The notes beneath the pieces were generated by a model, which was not told the origin of the DNA, did no database searches, and was given only the letters and a program-made list of their open reading frames with translations. A stretch of DNA of 64,000 nucleotides from Bolinopsis microptera (lineage: Eukaryota; Ctenophora; Tentaculata; Lobata; Bolinopsidae), in assembly GCF_026151205.1 (NCBI RefSeq), contig NC_087083.1:7110460-7174459 (forward strand), written 5' to 3'. Positions 42,801 through 53,583 of the stretch are shown piece by piece. Both the position numbers and the translations under genes were made by a program. How positions within the stretch are numbered: the first letter of the stretch is position 1; each line of letters starts with the position of its first letter.

Positions 42801-44603
42801 GATACTCCTTTTCAAAGTTCGGGAGCCTCACATCAGACCAGGGCTTCCACCCAGCTTCTATCCAGCGGTGACGACTTGGGCCACCTAAGCTTCACACAAC
42901 CATTGAAAGACCACCTGCCTACGTCTGTAAAACTTTTGATGATGCGATTATTACAGTCGAGGGTCTGATGCTGTACATTCTCAGTGTAACAGCTGACAAC
43001 AGTTATCAACACTTTATGCCCTGGCTGTTTACATCCGATGCCTGTGAGCAAACTTTATGCTTTCCTGCGCATAGGCCTCCATGCAGGCATTAGAACTAAT
43101 CTGTGTTCTAAGGATATGTTGGTTGGCATGGGCAAATCAAACCGTTCCCTCGAGCTTGATGCACTCGGCAAAAGTTTGATCCCTGTAACAGTTGCCCACT
43201 CTCGCAACAAGCTTGTTATACCGCATCCGAAAGCAGAGAAACTATTTTGAGGTAAAGATACTTCAATCCCAAGATTGTTCCAAGCTATGAAGAAGGGAGT
43301 CTCAAGGGGTAGAGAACTCATTCAAGAACACTGTAACTTTGAAGGAGAGGCTTTCCAACCATCTTCTGACGGAGCAGAGGGTGACGAAGCGGAAACAGAT
43401 GATGACGAAGAGGAAGTGGAGGATATTGACTCATCAGAGGAATGGGCGAAAATAGTAACTGTGTATGGTGATGCTCTGCATCATGATACGGCTGTTGAGG
43501 TTTGCCTCAATGGAGGGCGAGATCGAATTCCATCCCAGTCAAGATTTTAGCGACTCCAGGGCCATAAACAAGTGAAGATATCACTTAATATCACATGTGA
43601 TCATGCAGCTGATGGTAACTGCAAGATTCTTTCAGTTGGAGATAGAGCATGGTTTCTCGTTAAGCGGATGATCAGGAAAACGGAAACAGAGATCGTGAAG
43701 GTGAGAAGAAAGGCTTTATTCCTCTCGTACCGGTTGCGGTCAGGGTTGGGGTCATTAGTGAGTTGCGTCCCTACTAACTCAATTTGCCATGGCCATCGAA
43801 GTGAGCATTACATATGGCTGATATCATATCTGGATGGCCAACTTCTTCTGAGCACATCAGTGAATAAAATACTGCTTTTGGGTTATATTTAAGCGATTAT
43901 ATCTATTGTGATGTTGTAGTGATGAACCACAACAGTGATGTTGTACTGATAAATGTTTTGCTAGGTGCCTACATGATTTTATTTCCTTCAAATAAAAAAT
44001 TTGTAAAAAACCCAAAAAAACCCAAAAAAACCCAACTCCTACCCTGAAAAAGGTAATACTGGGATTGGGTTTTTTTGGGTTACACCCCCCCCCCCAGAAA
44101 GTGAATCAATACATTAATTAATCACATGTAATCAATTAATTGATTGGCGCAGTTCCAACTGTGGAAAGAGCACGCTGGTCGAGACTACGAGAGTAGCGAG
44201 GAGCACTCTGAGAGGCAAGGAATCTGGTCCAAGAACGTGAAGCTCATCCACGAGCACAACCAACAGAACAAGTCCTACTCTCTTGCTATCAATCACCTTG
44301 GTGACTTGGTTAGTTTTCAGTTTAACCAATCAGGAAAATGTATTCACGCCACGTGATATTAAGTCAACAATCATAGTGTAATCTTTAAAGCCTTTGTTCT
44401 TTTGAGGGTTGCTCCTTTTAACACAATGATTACAAAATCTTATGTAGTGATAAATGTAATATTGATATATACTTTGTAGGATACTGCCTTTTGTTGATCT
44501 AACCACGTTAATTTATTCAGCTATTTTTAGTTACATTTATCTTCAGACTCATGATGAATACAAGAACATGCTGTTAGGAACAAAGATTAACATGAAAGGA
44601 AAG
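39860..44603 (+). CDS. Cathepsin L-like cysteine protease, 5' exons (signal peptide and I29 propeptide)
   Basis: Four phase-0 exons: 39860-39970, 40281-40361, 44153-44308, 44547-44603, all GT-AG. Exon 1 begins at an ATG and encodes a signal peptide (MKQVVFILALVAVCHCNLFA). Exon 2 (EMVQSSTAHKFGASFFKYYS) is an unfamiliar insertion between signal and propeptide. Exon 3 is the I29 inhibitor propeptide: FQLWKEHAGRDYESSEEHSE, then RQGIWSKNVKLIHEHNQQ and YSLAINHLGDL, preserving the ERFNIN-type spacing (E, R, W, N, I, N) and the GxNxFxD-like NHLGDL. Exon 4 (THDEYKNMLLGTKINMKGK) continues toward the maturation site. The propeptide keeps secreted or lysosomal papain-family proteases inactive until acid cleavage. 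No catalytic-domain exon (Cys, His, Asn) is visible in the rest of the window. Intron 2 holds a 3.6-kb transposon. Confidence 0.85.
40890..42560 (-). pseudogene. Internally deleted LINE nested in the TIR element
   Basis: On the minus strand, from about 42500 downward: a 5' UTR-like segment, then an endonuclease start (QVGTLNIRTAREHIELEELF, LHILALQES), GKPRLTVITCYSPTEASSDE, then after an internal deletion the end of the RT (SKTKDLTVNLVGEEPHTIIS) and a C-terminal region (FLYGTKTWTITESLKKRIDG, CYSRMLRMALNVDWRGHRTN, MRLAGHIQRHDDLAAHQLLL). A final frameshift is followed by DRPPLTFVDNLISDTGL. The catalytic centre of the RT is missing. This LINE family differs from both the AlkB/SGNH LINE and tails A and B. 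Confidence 0.82.
43038..43892 (+). other. Decayed open frames inside the TIR element
   Basis: Plus-strand frames at 43038-43250 (KSNRSLELDALGKSLIPVTV, KLVIPHPKAEKLF), 43275-43550 (MKKGVSRGRELIQEHCNFEG then a strongly acidic DDDEEEVEDIDSSEEW stretch) and 43572-43892 are separated by single stops or frameshifts and could once have been one protein of this transposon. DHAADGNC in the third frame is faintly like an OTU-protease start but lacks the rest. No function assigned. Confidence 0.35.
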
Positions 44604-45204
44604 GTAAAAACACAAAAATATTTATTTATTTTTCTGCTTTAAATCTCGTATATAACTGCGTTTAGAATTAACAGTTTGTGATGGTCACTTTGCAGAAAAA
44701 CAGTTACAATATTACAATTATATATATATATATAGCACAGTAAAGAGATAAGTTCTGCGTTTCTATTGGTCGAGAAATGGAGCATACAACTTTTTCGCCC
44801 TGTCAAACAATCTAGATTTTGTTTTTGACATATTTCACATTGCACTGCTAAGCTGACACCTTTTTATATGAGTGTCGTGGTAACGCAATGTTTACAGTGA
44901 TGTAGACTGCCGTGCGATGTGTACAAGCTAAGCAGGTATCCTGTATTTCTGTCCTGTACAATTATTCACATATTTAATTATTCACATATTTTGTTCACAT
45001 ACTTAATGTAATGCAATACCAAGTACACTCACTTGTTGTTACCTTTCCAGTACAGTAAATGTAAATATGACCCATAATTTCGTAGCTCAATGTCGTATAT
45101 TTGTTGTAATAAGAATTAAATCTAAATTTTAAAGGTAAAAATGACAATTAAACAAATAAAAGTATTCATTGTATTGGTCTTTCTACTCCAGTAGCAGGTT
45201 GTAG
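44604..45204. other. Intron of the cathepsin-like gene
   Basis: AT-rich sequence with a short TATATA run at about 44717. No exon of the mature protease was found here. Confidence 0.5.
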
Positions 45205-47135
45205 TTGAGTATTCAGTGCATTGAGGTAATAATCGACCCAAAACGTAATCTTCTTCCAGCCTCTAAAAAGAAACCCTACTATAATCAAACTGACTTAATA
45301 AAAGACTCTCCCAAATCCGATGGGTTCCAAACTAATAAACCAGCTGTTGAAGGTAATCATGGATCTACATCAGCCAGTAAACTTCCCCCCAATTCGATTT
45401 ATTTGCCAGTTTAACAGATATGCTGTTCAACAAATTACTGCAAACTCTTTATACTCAATTTAGAAAAGAAACTCAAAAGCTACGATCACTTGAAGCAGCT
45501 TCAAAACCCTGATGTTCCCCCCCCCAGCCGCCACCCTAAAATGTTTCCAAAGATGTTCCCGAAACCAAGTCCATTGGGGAGACACACAGCCCAAAAAACA
45601 TTAATCAATCTAAATCATGGACCATCGTGCTGATATCAAGCCTAAAGTAGGGTCCATAAATGTCAAAAATAAGTATGAAAAACCACCCCTCCCATTTGAA
45701 GTCATCTCAGCAAAAAACTACAATTCTCGAAACCTTAAATCTAACACTCCCGCACCAAAACTCACAGGGGATCCACCAGTTTCTCCACAACTTCCACTTT
45801 GCTCCAGAACGTTATGAACACTAATCTATCATCTAAAAACAAATACCAGATACTAATTTACGGAAGCTCCTGAAAAAAACCTTCTGGCAAAAGATAAGAA
45901 TATTGATGCTGAACAAAGTAGCAGAAAATAAAACCAACAGAGAAATCCCGGAAACAATGTTACAAAATAGTCAGAGTGGAGCCTAACCGAGGTATGGGAG
46001 CCAAAATATATGTGGGCCTCCGCCATATGCTTCATACCACTCACCATGCATATCCGTAATGAACGGTATCACATCGAATTATTATCATGAATCAGCAGGC
46101 AATAAACCAGCAAGCATTACATCACGTGCTTAATGAATCACCAAGCAATGCTAAGAATCCAGGATGCCAACCCACTTTATGGCCAGCAGACCAATGGTGA
46201 GTCGTACAATGAGCTTCCCTCACAGATGATAAGCGAACTAAAAGTAAAGACTAAATCAAAGTCTAAACAACGAGCCAAAAATCCCAAGCAGCCTGCAATT
46301 GTTATACCAGCGATAAAGGGAAGGTGCGAATCGACGGTTCATCCAAACCAACATTGTTAGTGTCACTTGGGATTATGGTGAAAAAAAAGGTTCTTTCTAA
46401 ATCCTCTAAAGCTTTCAAGTGATCCAAATTTTGACATCAGGCGATTCAATTCTGAAAACTTCTCAAATTCCAAACCTAGGAACTATTCCTGACATAGATA
46501 TAATTCAATTCAGAACACTATCCCAGTACCCAAACCATATCATCAAAACAAAGTAATACATTGCTAAGTAATCCTCCATCAGTTTTGCATCATCTTCCCA
46601 ATTCAGTAACTCCATGATTCCAGTTCAATATCTTACCCCCAGCACCTTAATGTATTGTGTTTTCCTCTTATCCAAAATGATCAAGACAAAACGAGATCAT
46701 AAAAGTAGTAATGAGCGTGAGAAAGTGGGAGGGCGTTTTATCTCCATCGGAAGTAGATGCCAAAAGTGCAGCAGATACTGTTCATCTCCACAGAAAAATG
46801 AGGAACCCTCCCAAGCAAGCAGAAAAAGAATCCAGTCCCGAAAAAGAGGAAAAGACAACAATCTGGCACCGCACATGAACGACAGATATCCTGGTAACCT
46901 CTCTCAGAATTTCAAAACAGGGCATTCAGTTAAAGCTTCAAACATTATCAAATCAGAACCACACACTCCCGTCATAACATTGTCTGAGTTCTGCTGGAAA
47001 CGGTGCCGATTGTTCAAACATTCCTGTTGTCTTCATGGCACATCCTCATTGGGCTCAGTTTCAACCTCCTGGGCCAGGTCAAAACCTAGCTTTCCTATTG
47101 ATTCATACCCATGGACGGTCAAATTCCACAGATAG
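45205..47135 (+). pseudogene. Decayed coding region, possibly a LINE ORF1 with SGNH start
   Basis: Several plus-strand pieces in shifting frames have protein-like composition (LLPASKKKPYYNQTDLIKDS; KVGSINVKNKYEKPPLPFE; SKSKQRAKNPKQPAIVIPAI). At about 46425-46560 one frame reads IQILTSGDSILKTSQIPNLG, resembling the catalytic Ser block of SGNH hydrolases as in LINE ORF1 proteins. Stops and frameshifts are frequent, so nothing here is likely to be expressed as a full protein. The assignment to a retrotransposon is an inference from this one motif. Confidence 0.4.
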
Positions 47136-49100
47136 CTGATGTAGCCAGTCAAGTAGAGGGTAGGAAAAGTTCATTGATAGTTAGCATCGTGTGTGCAGGT
47201 TTATAAATCATTAAATTACAATGATTTTCTTGAAATTTAAATTGAAAATTACTTAAACACCTTCTCGCAATAAGAATATGGAAAAGCAACACTGGCAAAA
47301 TTAGAATTTGGGCCTCTTTTTTTAGGAATCACAATTTGCTATGATGGCCAAAAGACGTACGATGCATTTAATTTTCCTTTGATTAGTATATTAGGGCACT
47401 GACTGCATTTTTCTCAACAAACTCTAAAAAAAAACCGAAATAAAAGTGGTTTTCATTGCAGTTCGCTCACATTAGATTCCCATTTTGTCCTCCATGTTAA
47501 CATTCGCCTTATTGTGTCGTGAAGACATCGGATCAGTCCGATGACACCCTCCAGTGATTCAACATTTTTTGGTTCTATCTTGACTCTTTACTGTCCTCTT
47601 ACATTTAATGTGATAACTCTGCATGATTTGCAAAGTTTTATAACTAGTTTTCATATAAGAACTAGGCTGATTTAGCTGCTGGCTGTACTTAATGACTTTT
47701 CATATATCTTATACCCACTATTTCATCATGCCTTCCTTTAAATGCGCAATAATCCTATTCAATCATTTTGGTGTGAATTTTTTGCACAGCGTAGAAAGTA
47801 AATGTTAACTATACTTGATTTATTGAAAAAATTTTGTGTATTATAATTATATATTGAACCTAAAAAGTAGTGAAGTAGACATATTGCAACAACCAGTGTT
47901 CCTCTATAATTGTTAAATCTGGATTCTTATGTGGTACGTTTTTAGTATATTTTTCTAAACATTATAAGTTCATCAATGGGTTGCTTTTTATTAATTTAAT
48001 ACATTAATTATGTTGATTTTGTGAAAGCCAGGACACCAGAAATCGCTGGATTAATAATTATATCATATTATGGCCTCCTCAAGCTCGTCATGACATCTTT
48101 TGAGACTTTTCTGTTGAAAAACAAAACCCTCCTATCATATTTGTTTATGCTATGATTAGATGGATATAATGTTAACCATCTCTCTTGATCAACTCTTATC
48201 TTTTACCACTAGTTACATCGTGCCTACAACATTAATTCTCGTAGATTGTTTCCTCTAGGTCGGTAAATGATCGTAATAATGTATGAATACGGAATCAAAA
48301 AGCTTTGAATTTTTCAGAAGCTGTCCTAGTATCTATAAAGCTGTCTGGGCAGTCAATCTATGAATTATTGACCAGGTGATCACATTTGTAATAATTCATG
48401 TAAGCAAAATTACAACGCTGACAACTCCTTAGATAATTCAATTTGTACGCTTATCTTCAGATTTTCAAGAATGTCCCGCTTTTTGCTGTTTTTTGAGGTT
48501 CATTTCATATGTTATAATTATTGTTTTAAGGAGCATAGTAGAGTTAAAGGGGGCCCCTATTTTAACCGGAAAAGGAAATGTAGTACCCGTAAATCAGGGT
48601 TTAGACCTTGAGTCCCCTCACATGGTTACTCTCCGCACCTCACTCTTCTCCAATTAGGGATGTACAAACCCTGACAAGCTCGCTTGATATCCGGACCCAT
48701 TATAAGTCGTAAGTCAAAGAATCACGTGATATCAAACTCAATTGAAGACATTTTCCAAAAATTGGGGGTGAATGTATGAAGAAGGAAAGAGAAGGTATGA
48801 TAAAACGGTTTCGTTAAATTGGGGCTCGTAAAAATGGGGTTTGCTGTGGACTGTATGTTTTCAATGCCCTTTTTTTATTATATTATAGGTATATTATCAA
48901 CTCAGCTTGCTAATATTATCATCATTAAAAGTCCTTGTTTGAATTTGTGAATTAACGGATGTCTTTACAATAACTGTTTCTTCACAAAAATTTAATAGTT
49001 AGGTTTTGACTTAGTGTTTGTGAAAATGATTTTTTGAATTTGATTGAAATAAAAAGAGCCAAATACTTAAATCGATTCACGTTTTCCATTTACAATATTT
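47136..49100. other. Non-coding AT-rich stretch
   Basis: Nothing gene-like recognised in about 2 kb. A G/C-richer patch at about 48540-48860 has no defined ends. Confidence 0.45.
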
Positions 49101-49409
49101 ATTGAATTCAATAATTTGCCTGGTCAATGCGAAATTATTTCAATTATTATTTTGCTTTAATGCAGATATTTTGTTTGATTGCTCATGCTCTCTGGTAGTA
49201 GTCTATTTTCTGTCAAATTGTAACACAGATTGCTTGTACATACCAAAAGGCTTCACCAAATGCAACGTCGAAGAAAATTACAACTGTCTGAAATGTCAAA
49301 TTTTAATTTGACCAATATGGTTCAAATCAATTCAGGATTATACTGCAATTTTGATTTATGGCAAAGTTGTCTCGTTTTTATAAAGTTTTTGCAATTCTCC
49401 ATGCAGGTC

Positions 49410-50160
49410 TGTCCATCACAAGAGCCGAAGCTTTTCAACTTCTACAGGTAGGATAAAACTCCTTTCTATTATATTCCACACAAAACCTTATCCTATTCAC
49501 TGTATTCTCCACCGGTTCGAGGTGTCCAATTTTTGAGAACAATTTGCCTAAAGCTTGAAAAGTTGCTTTTAAGAAAATAAAAATTATCAGCTTATCGTAG
49601 GAGCACTGGATAGCTATGTCTAGTAGGTATATCCAATGAACATATTAGTTCATGAATCAAATATTTTGTCCAAAACGTGTGTGATGTGGGGAATGCGACA
49701 ACTAAACTTATGGTAAATATTACTTTATTGACTAAACTTCCTCTTAACCTGTTTTTCTTTTCAGGTATCTCCAACTCTCCACACGATGAAATCAAAGCCC
49801 GCATATCGTAATTAGCCCTTAAATTATTCACCCCGATAAAAATAAGGACCAGAAGGAAGCTAAGCGTCTTTTCAAAGGATCAACGCTGCATATAATCTTC
49901 TAACGAAGGGGACGAGGATATTGCATTTTATCTGAGGACCAAATTATCAATCCTTTTTCAGGAGCTTACAAAACTGAGTGGTTCTCTTTTCTTTCACAGA
50001 ATTCCCAAATTTGATTTTAGTGATGATTCAGACTACTATGATTCAGAGAAGATAAGATGAGTACATGAACAGTGGGATGAGATTGAGAAAAATGCCCGCA
50101 GAAAATGCACAGAACCTCGTGATGAAAGGAACAAGAAAAAGAAAAAGTTATAAGAAAAAA
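49410..50160 (+). pseudogene. Frameshifted J-domain (DnaJ-like) coding fragment
   Basis: One segment ends SITRAEAFQLLQ at a GTAGGA donor (about 49447). After an intron, TTTTCAG at about 49765 precedes SPHDEIKAR, then HPDKNKDQKEAKRLFK in a second frame and INAAYNLLTKGDEDIAFYLR in a third. Together these are helices I-IV of a J domain with the diagnostic HPD and the F/A-Y pattern, broken by at least two indels and one stop. An acidic FDFSDDSDYYDSEK and then Lys/Arg-rich sequence follow. J domains recruit Hsp70; this copy cannot encode an intact one. A Cys-rich segment upstream (49170-49305) may be a PHD-type finger remnant but is too degenerate to call. Confidence 0.6.
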
Positions 50161-51103
50161 AAAGAGAGAAAGGAGAAAAAAACACAAACAGCGTAGAAAA
50201 AAAGAGCGTGAAGAAAAGGAGGTTACTGCTATATCAATACAAATTCAAAAGACAAATATAAATAAAAGTGTGTTCAAATGTGCAAATCATCAAAAGGGTA
50301 ACGTTACAACTCACCCAAGGGTAGCTGACTCTCCAAAGAAACCTAAAAACATCCTGGTTAGAAAGTGATTCCCGACACCCCCGAAATTGAACTTGGTAGT
50401 GCGTTTTTGTTCGAAGGTCAAACAAAAAGTGAAAAATCTGAAGCCAGGCGCGTAAAGCAGCGAAAAAGCTGTGAAATGGTGAAGAAAATAACGGTACTTC
50501 TAAGAGGATTCCAATTCCCCTCCTCAAAATGTCAGTGAAATTGTAACGAACTCTAAAACTAATATTAATATTTTAAATCTAACCGTCACCTCCTCAGACC
50601 TGCATAACGCACCTTCCTGAACCACCGTCGAAGAAAACTTTTTTAAACTCAGGAGCATGCTCGAAAAGGTAACGAATTTGCTCAATTTGTAAGCTACATA
50701 ATGCATTGAAGAGTACACCAAAAGCTATTGCCTTGATCAAATAGGATCACCGATGTTATGGTAAAGATCATATTGTTTATCACTCTTTAAAGAATTTGAA
50801 GAAGCACTGGAGCGATGCAACTCGCCGTTTCTTTAGTTCCAAATTGAGCCGAAGGGATATTTTTAGAAAAGCTAAGGCCTTGTGAGGTTTAAAGCGTTTC
50901 AGCGAAGCAAAAACGCTCTCAGTAAAATCTTGAGTTGGATCCTCAATGTTCAGAGGCTCTCACGAACTTTTCGGAGTCAGATTATTACAATTGCAGGACT
51001 TTTGGTATTGACAGGACGCCCTGTGACATGCCCTCTTCAAATCATAAGATGATATCCAGGGGGCAATCGAATTTTTTGTTGTCATCCCAGTTTAAAGGAT
51101 AAC

Positions 51104-51840
51104 ATGTCTTTTAACAACCCCGATTATGAAGAGCCTCCCCCTCCAACCTCCACAATGCCCGCCCTCCCTATTACCCAAATATTTCCCCACATTCCTCACA
51201 CCAAAGGTCTACATTTTACCCGTGATATCGGCGACCGGATCCTACAACGCATCTCCGATCAGAATGCCCTCTGTGGCACCGGGAACCAGACCCCACCATG
51301 ATGCAAATGCCAGTCAGGGTACCAATACCGTACCCGCGCCCTCAGAACATGCACATGAACAGCATCCATGAGCACCATGATGAGGATGCCAGCCAAATGC
51401 AATCTCCCGTCCACCAGCATCTCCCCTTCATCCAGTGAAACCCACAATCAGCCAGCCATGAAGGTGCGCCCCCAACACCATGGCAGTCCGACCTGACCCA
51501 AGCCTCAGCATCACAACCTAAATGTTTAGGCCCCACAGTGATAACCACAGAACAGCTAATGGCAAATCTGACGTAAAGTTGATCCTCGCGATTACCCACT
51601 TTGGATTGGGCATTGTGACTCAAGAAAATAACAGAAAAGGATCTATAGATGTTTTTAACAAAATATGGCAAAGTTTTGCGGGGGTAGGGGAGCATCAAAA
51701 CTCACGTAAGCCTCTAGCGTACTCCTTTATTCCTTTCATGAGGCACGAAGATGCCAAAGGGCTTTTAATGCTGCTCAAAATCACGTGAGACAAGGAGTGT
51801 CCCTCTGGACGTTAACTGGAACAAGATCCAACAATCGCGT
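51104..51840 (+). pseudogene. Pro-rich and RRM-like coding remnant
   Basis: Pro-rich pieces (DYEEPPPPTSTMPALPITQI; PVRVPIPYPRP in another frame) are followed by GSIDVFNKIWQSFAGVGEHQ, SRKPLAYSFIPFMRHEDA and, after a one-base shift, KRAFNAAQNHVRQGVSLW. The last pieces resemble the second half of an RNA-recognition motif (aromatic-FxxF strand followed by a helix with A/F). It is downstream of the J-domain fragment on the same strand, so the two may derive from one gene, but the link is unproven. Confidence 0.4.
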
Positions 51841-53583
51841 GTGGCCACTGGTTTACGGGGCAATTGTCCTTAATAGCAATTGTAATTATCTTCACGGTAG
51901 TGAGCATGATCGGTAAATTTAGGTAAATTTTTACCCAATGTCAGGTATCGGGCTTAAAATTAATTTTGATTTTTCGATTTAGGTGGAGGAATTTTCTTTT
52001 TCTTGAAGTGTTCCCTCTTTTCTATAATTTTTCCAGTTCATTGTTATAATATGAAAATATCGGCTTTCTTCAGATCTATTTTCTAGTTGTTACTCTATGA
52101 GCCTGTCGTATTGTCACATGATTGCAATATTTACAGGCTAAAATTCTTGTTAAATTGCGAATTGCAATGTTTCCTAGCCTGCAAATCTTTGTATAAATCA
52201 GTGAGTTGGACTTGGTTTTTCAAAAATTCATATATTATGAATTCATAACAATTATATTATTTATCCGGAATCAACGGTGTGAAATGAAATAGTTTTACGA
52301 TAGCTAGAGTAAATTATTGTGGGTCGGTAGGTCGAAGGTCCTCCTGTGTGAGATAATTGAATGAACAGCGAGTTTCGAGGGTTTGATTGTGTAATTGTCA
52401 ATTGTGAGTTTTTGACTGGCACTTTGGTAAATGTTTCGCTGCATGATTTGTAGTCCCCCTCGCATACCTCAGTCAATTAAGCTACTTCAGACAACATTCA
52501 AGGAGCTTTTAAAAACAATAATCCCTACGTTATTTATAACCTGTACAATGTACAATGTTACATGTATGCCATCAAAGTCTGCCGAGCGCTACACCATTAT
52601 CCCTTTTTATGGAAATTTTCTTTGTTGTGCTGCAACTCATCTTATTGAACTTACAGTAACTTGTCTTATGAACTTATCTATTGTAACTTATACGTGCCTC
52701 CAAGGAAAAGCGACGTAATGTCTGATATCTTCACTACGTCACCAGACAAGAAGGATCTCCCAACGGGCGTCGTCCGTACAGAGTACCTCTCCAATGAAGA
52801 CTCTGAAAGTCCTGCTCCTGAACTGCTGCTACTGGTGCGTTCCGGACAATTTAGCTGGCAAAGGATATCTACGTGGCATTTTATTCTGCAAAGTTAATTT
52901 ACTGTACCTTTTATTAGGCTTTAACTATGTTCTGCTTGCTGTTTAAGTCCTGGATATATGTCGGGTATTTATGATTTCATGCTACTACTAGTCGCCTCCG
53001 GTAGGTGCTTAATATGGCCTGGGCATTTGGGGGAGGGGTGATGTGGGACAGTTAAATACGACTTAGGTGAGTATTTGGATGGCCAATTCGGGGGGGGAAA
53101 GGGGGATCGGGCTTGTGTTTGTGGGACCGAAATGATCGTACGCGATTGATTATGAACTTGTGTGTGAAATTAATCCTATTAGGGAACATTTTACATGGTG
53201 TGACAAAGGAAATAAAGTTTTTTGGCAGGGGATAAATAGTTACACCTGAGTATTGTTGTTATTATTTTTTAGGGTTAAGGTAGGTGTTTGATTTGGGAGG
53301 AGGAAAAGAGGGGGCGGAGGGGGGGGGGGGGGGGGAAATAGGAAGTGAAGAGGTAAAGAATAGGAGGGTGAAGAGTAAAGAATAGGAAAGGAGAGGTTTT
53401 AGGTGGGGGGTGTTTTGGAAGAAGGAAGATGTGGAATATTGTGGGGTGTACCCCCTCAATGACAAATGTACACAGACCGCGGCCAGGCCCTAACAGGGGC
53501 GGGGGATAATCAATGCGGTCACATGGAGGATCCCTGTTTAATAATCAGAGTCCCCGGGAGGAATTAATCTAAATTCCTACAAG
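51841..53583. other. Mostly non-coding; possible IFT43 upstream exon
   Basis: At about 52690-52838 a plus-strand frame reads VPPRKSDVMSDIFTTSPDKK and LSNEDSESPAPELL before GTGCGT. Position and composition would suit the acidic/basic N-terminal part of IFT43, but this is weak. A G-run of about 18 lies at 53317-53335. Confidence 0.35.

Larger units (their letters stand above)
40503..44095. mobile_element. 3.6-kb TIR element with 8-bp target duplication and compound ends
   Basis: Flanked by perfect AGAAAGTG copies (40495-40502, 44096-44103). Both ends are a run of 9-11 G followed by TGTAACCCAAAAAAACCCAA, inverted relative to each other. Just inside each terminus is a second module (ACTCCTACCC, about 6 variable bases, GGTAATACTGGGATTGGG) that is in direct, not inverted, orientation at the two ends; each end is therefore a self-complementary hairpin of AACCCAAAAAAACCCAA and its complement. 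An 8-bp duplication is seen with hAT, P and KDZ-type DNA transposons; I cannot assign the superfamily. Inside are a decayed LINE and a stretch with acidic open frames, but no recognisable transposase. Confidence 0.88.

Noticed and set aside
43572-43892. OTU cysteine protease in the TIR element
   Set aside because: Only the DGNC tetrapeptide fits; no following hydrophobic/Phe pattern or catalytic His was found.
49102-49311. PHD finger
   Set aside because: Cysteine spacing is only partly right and the conserved Trp and His are missing.
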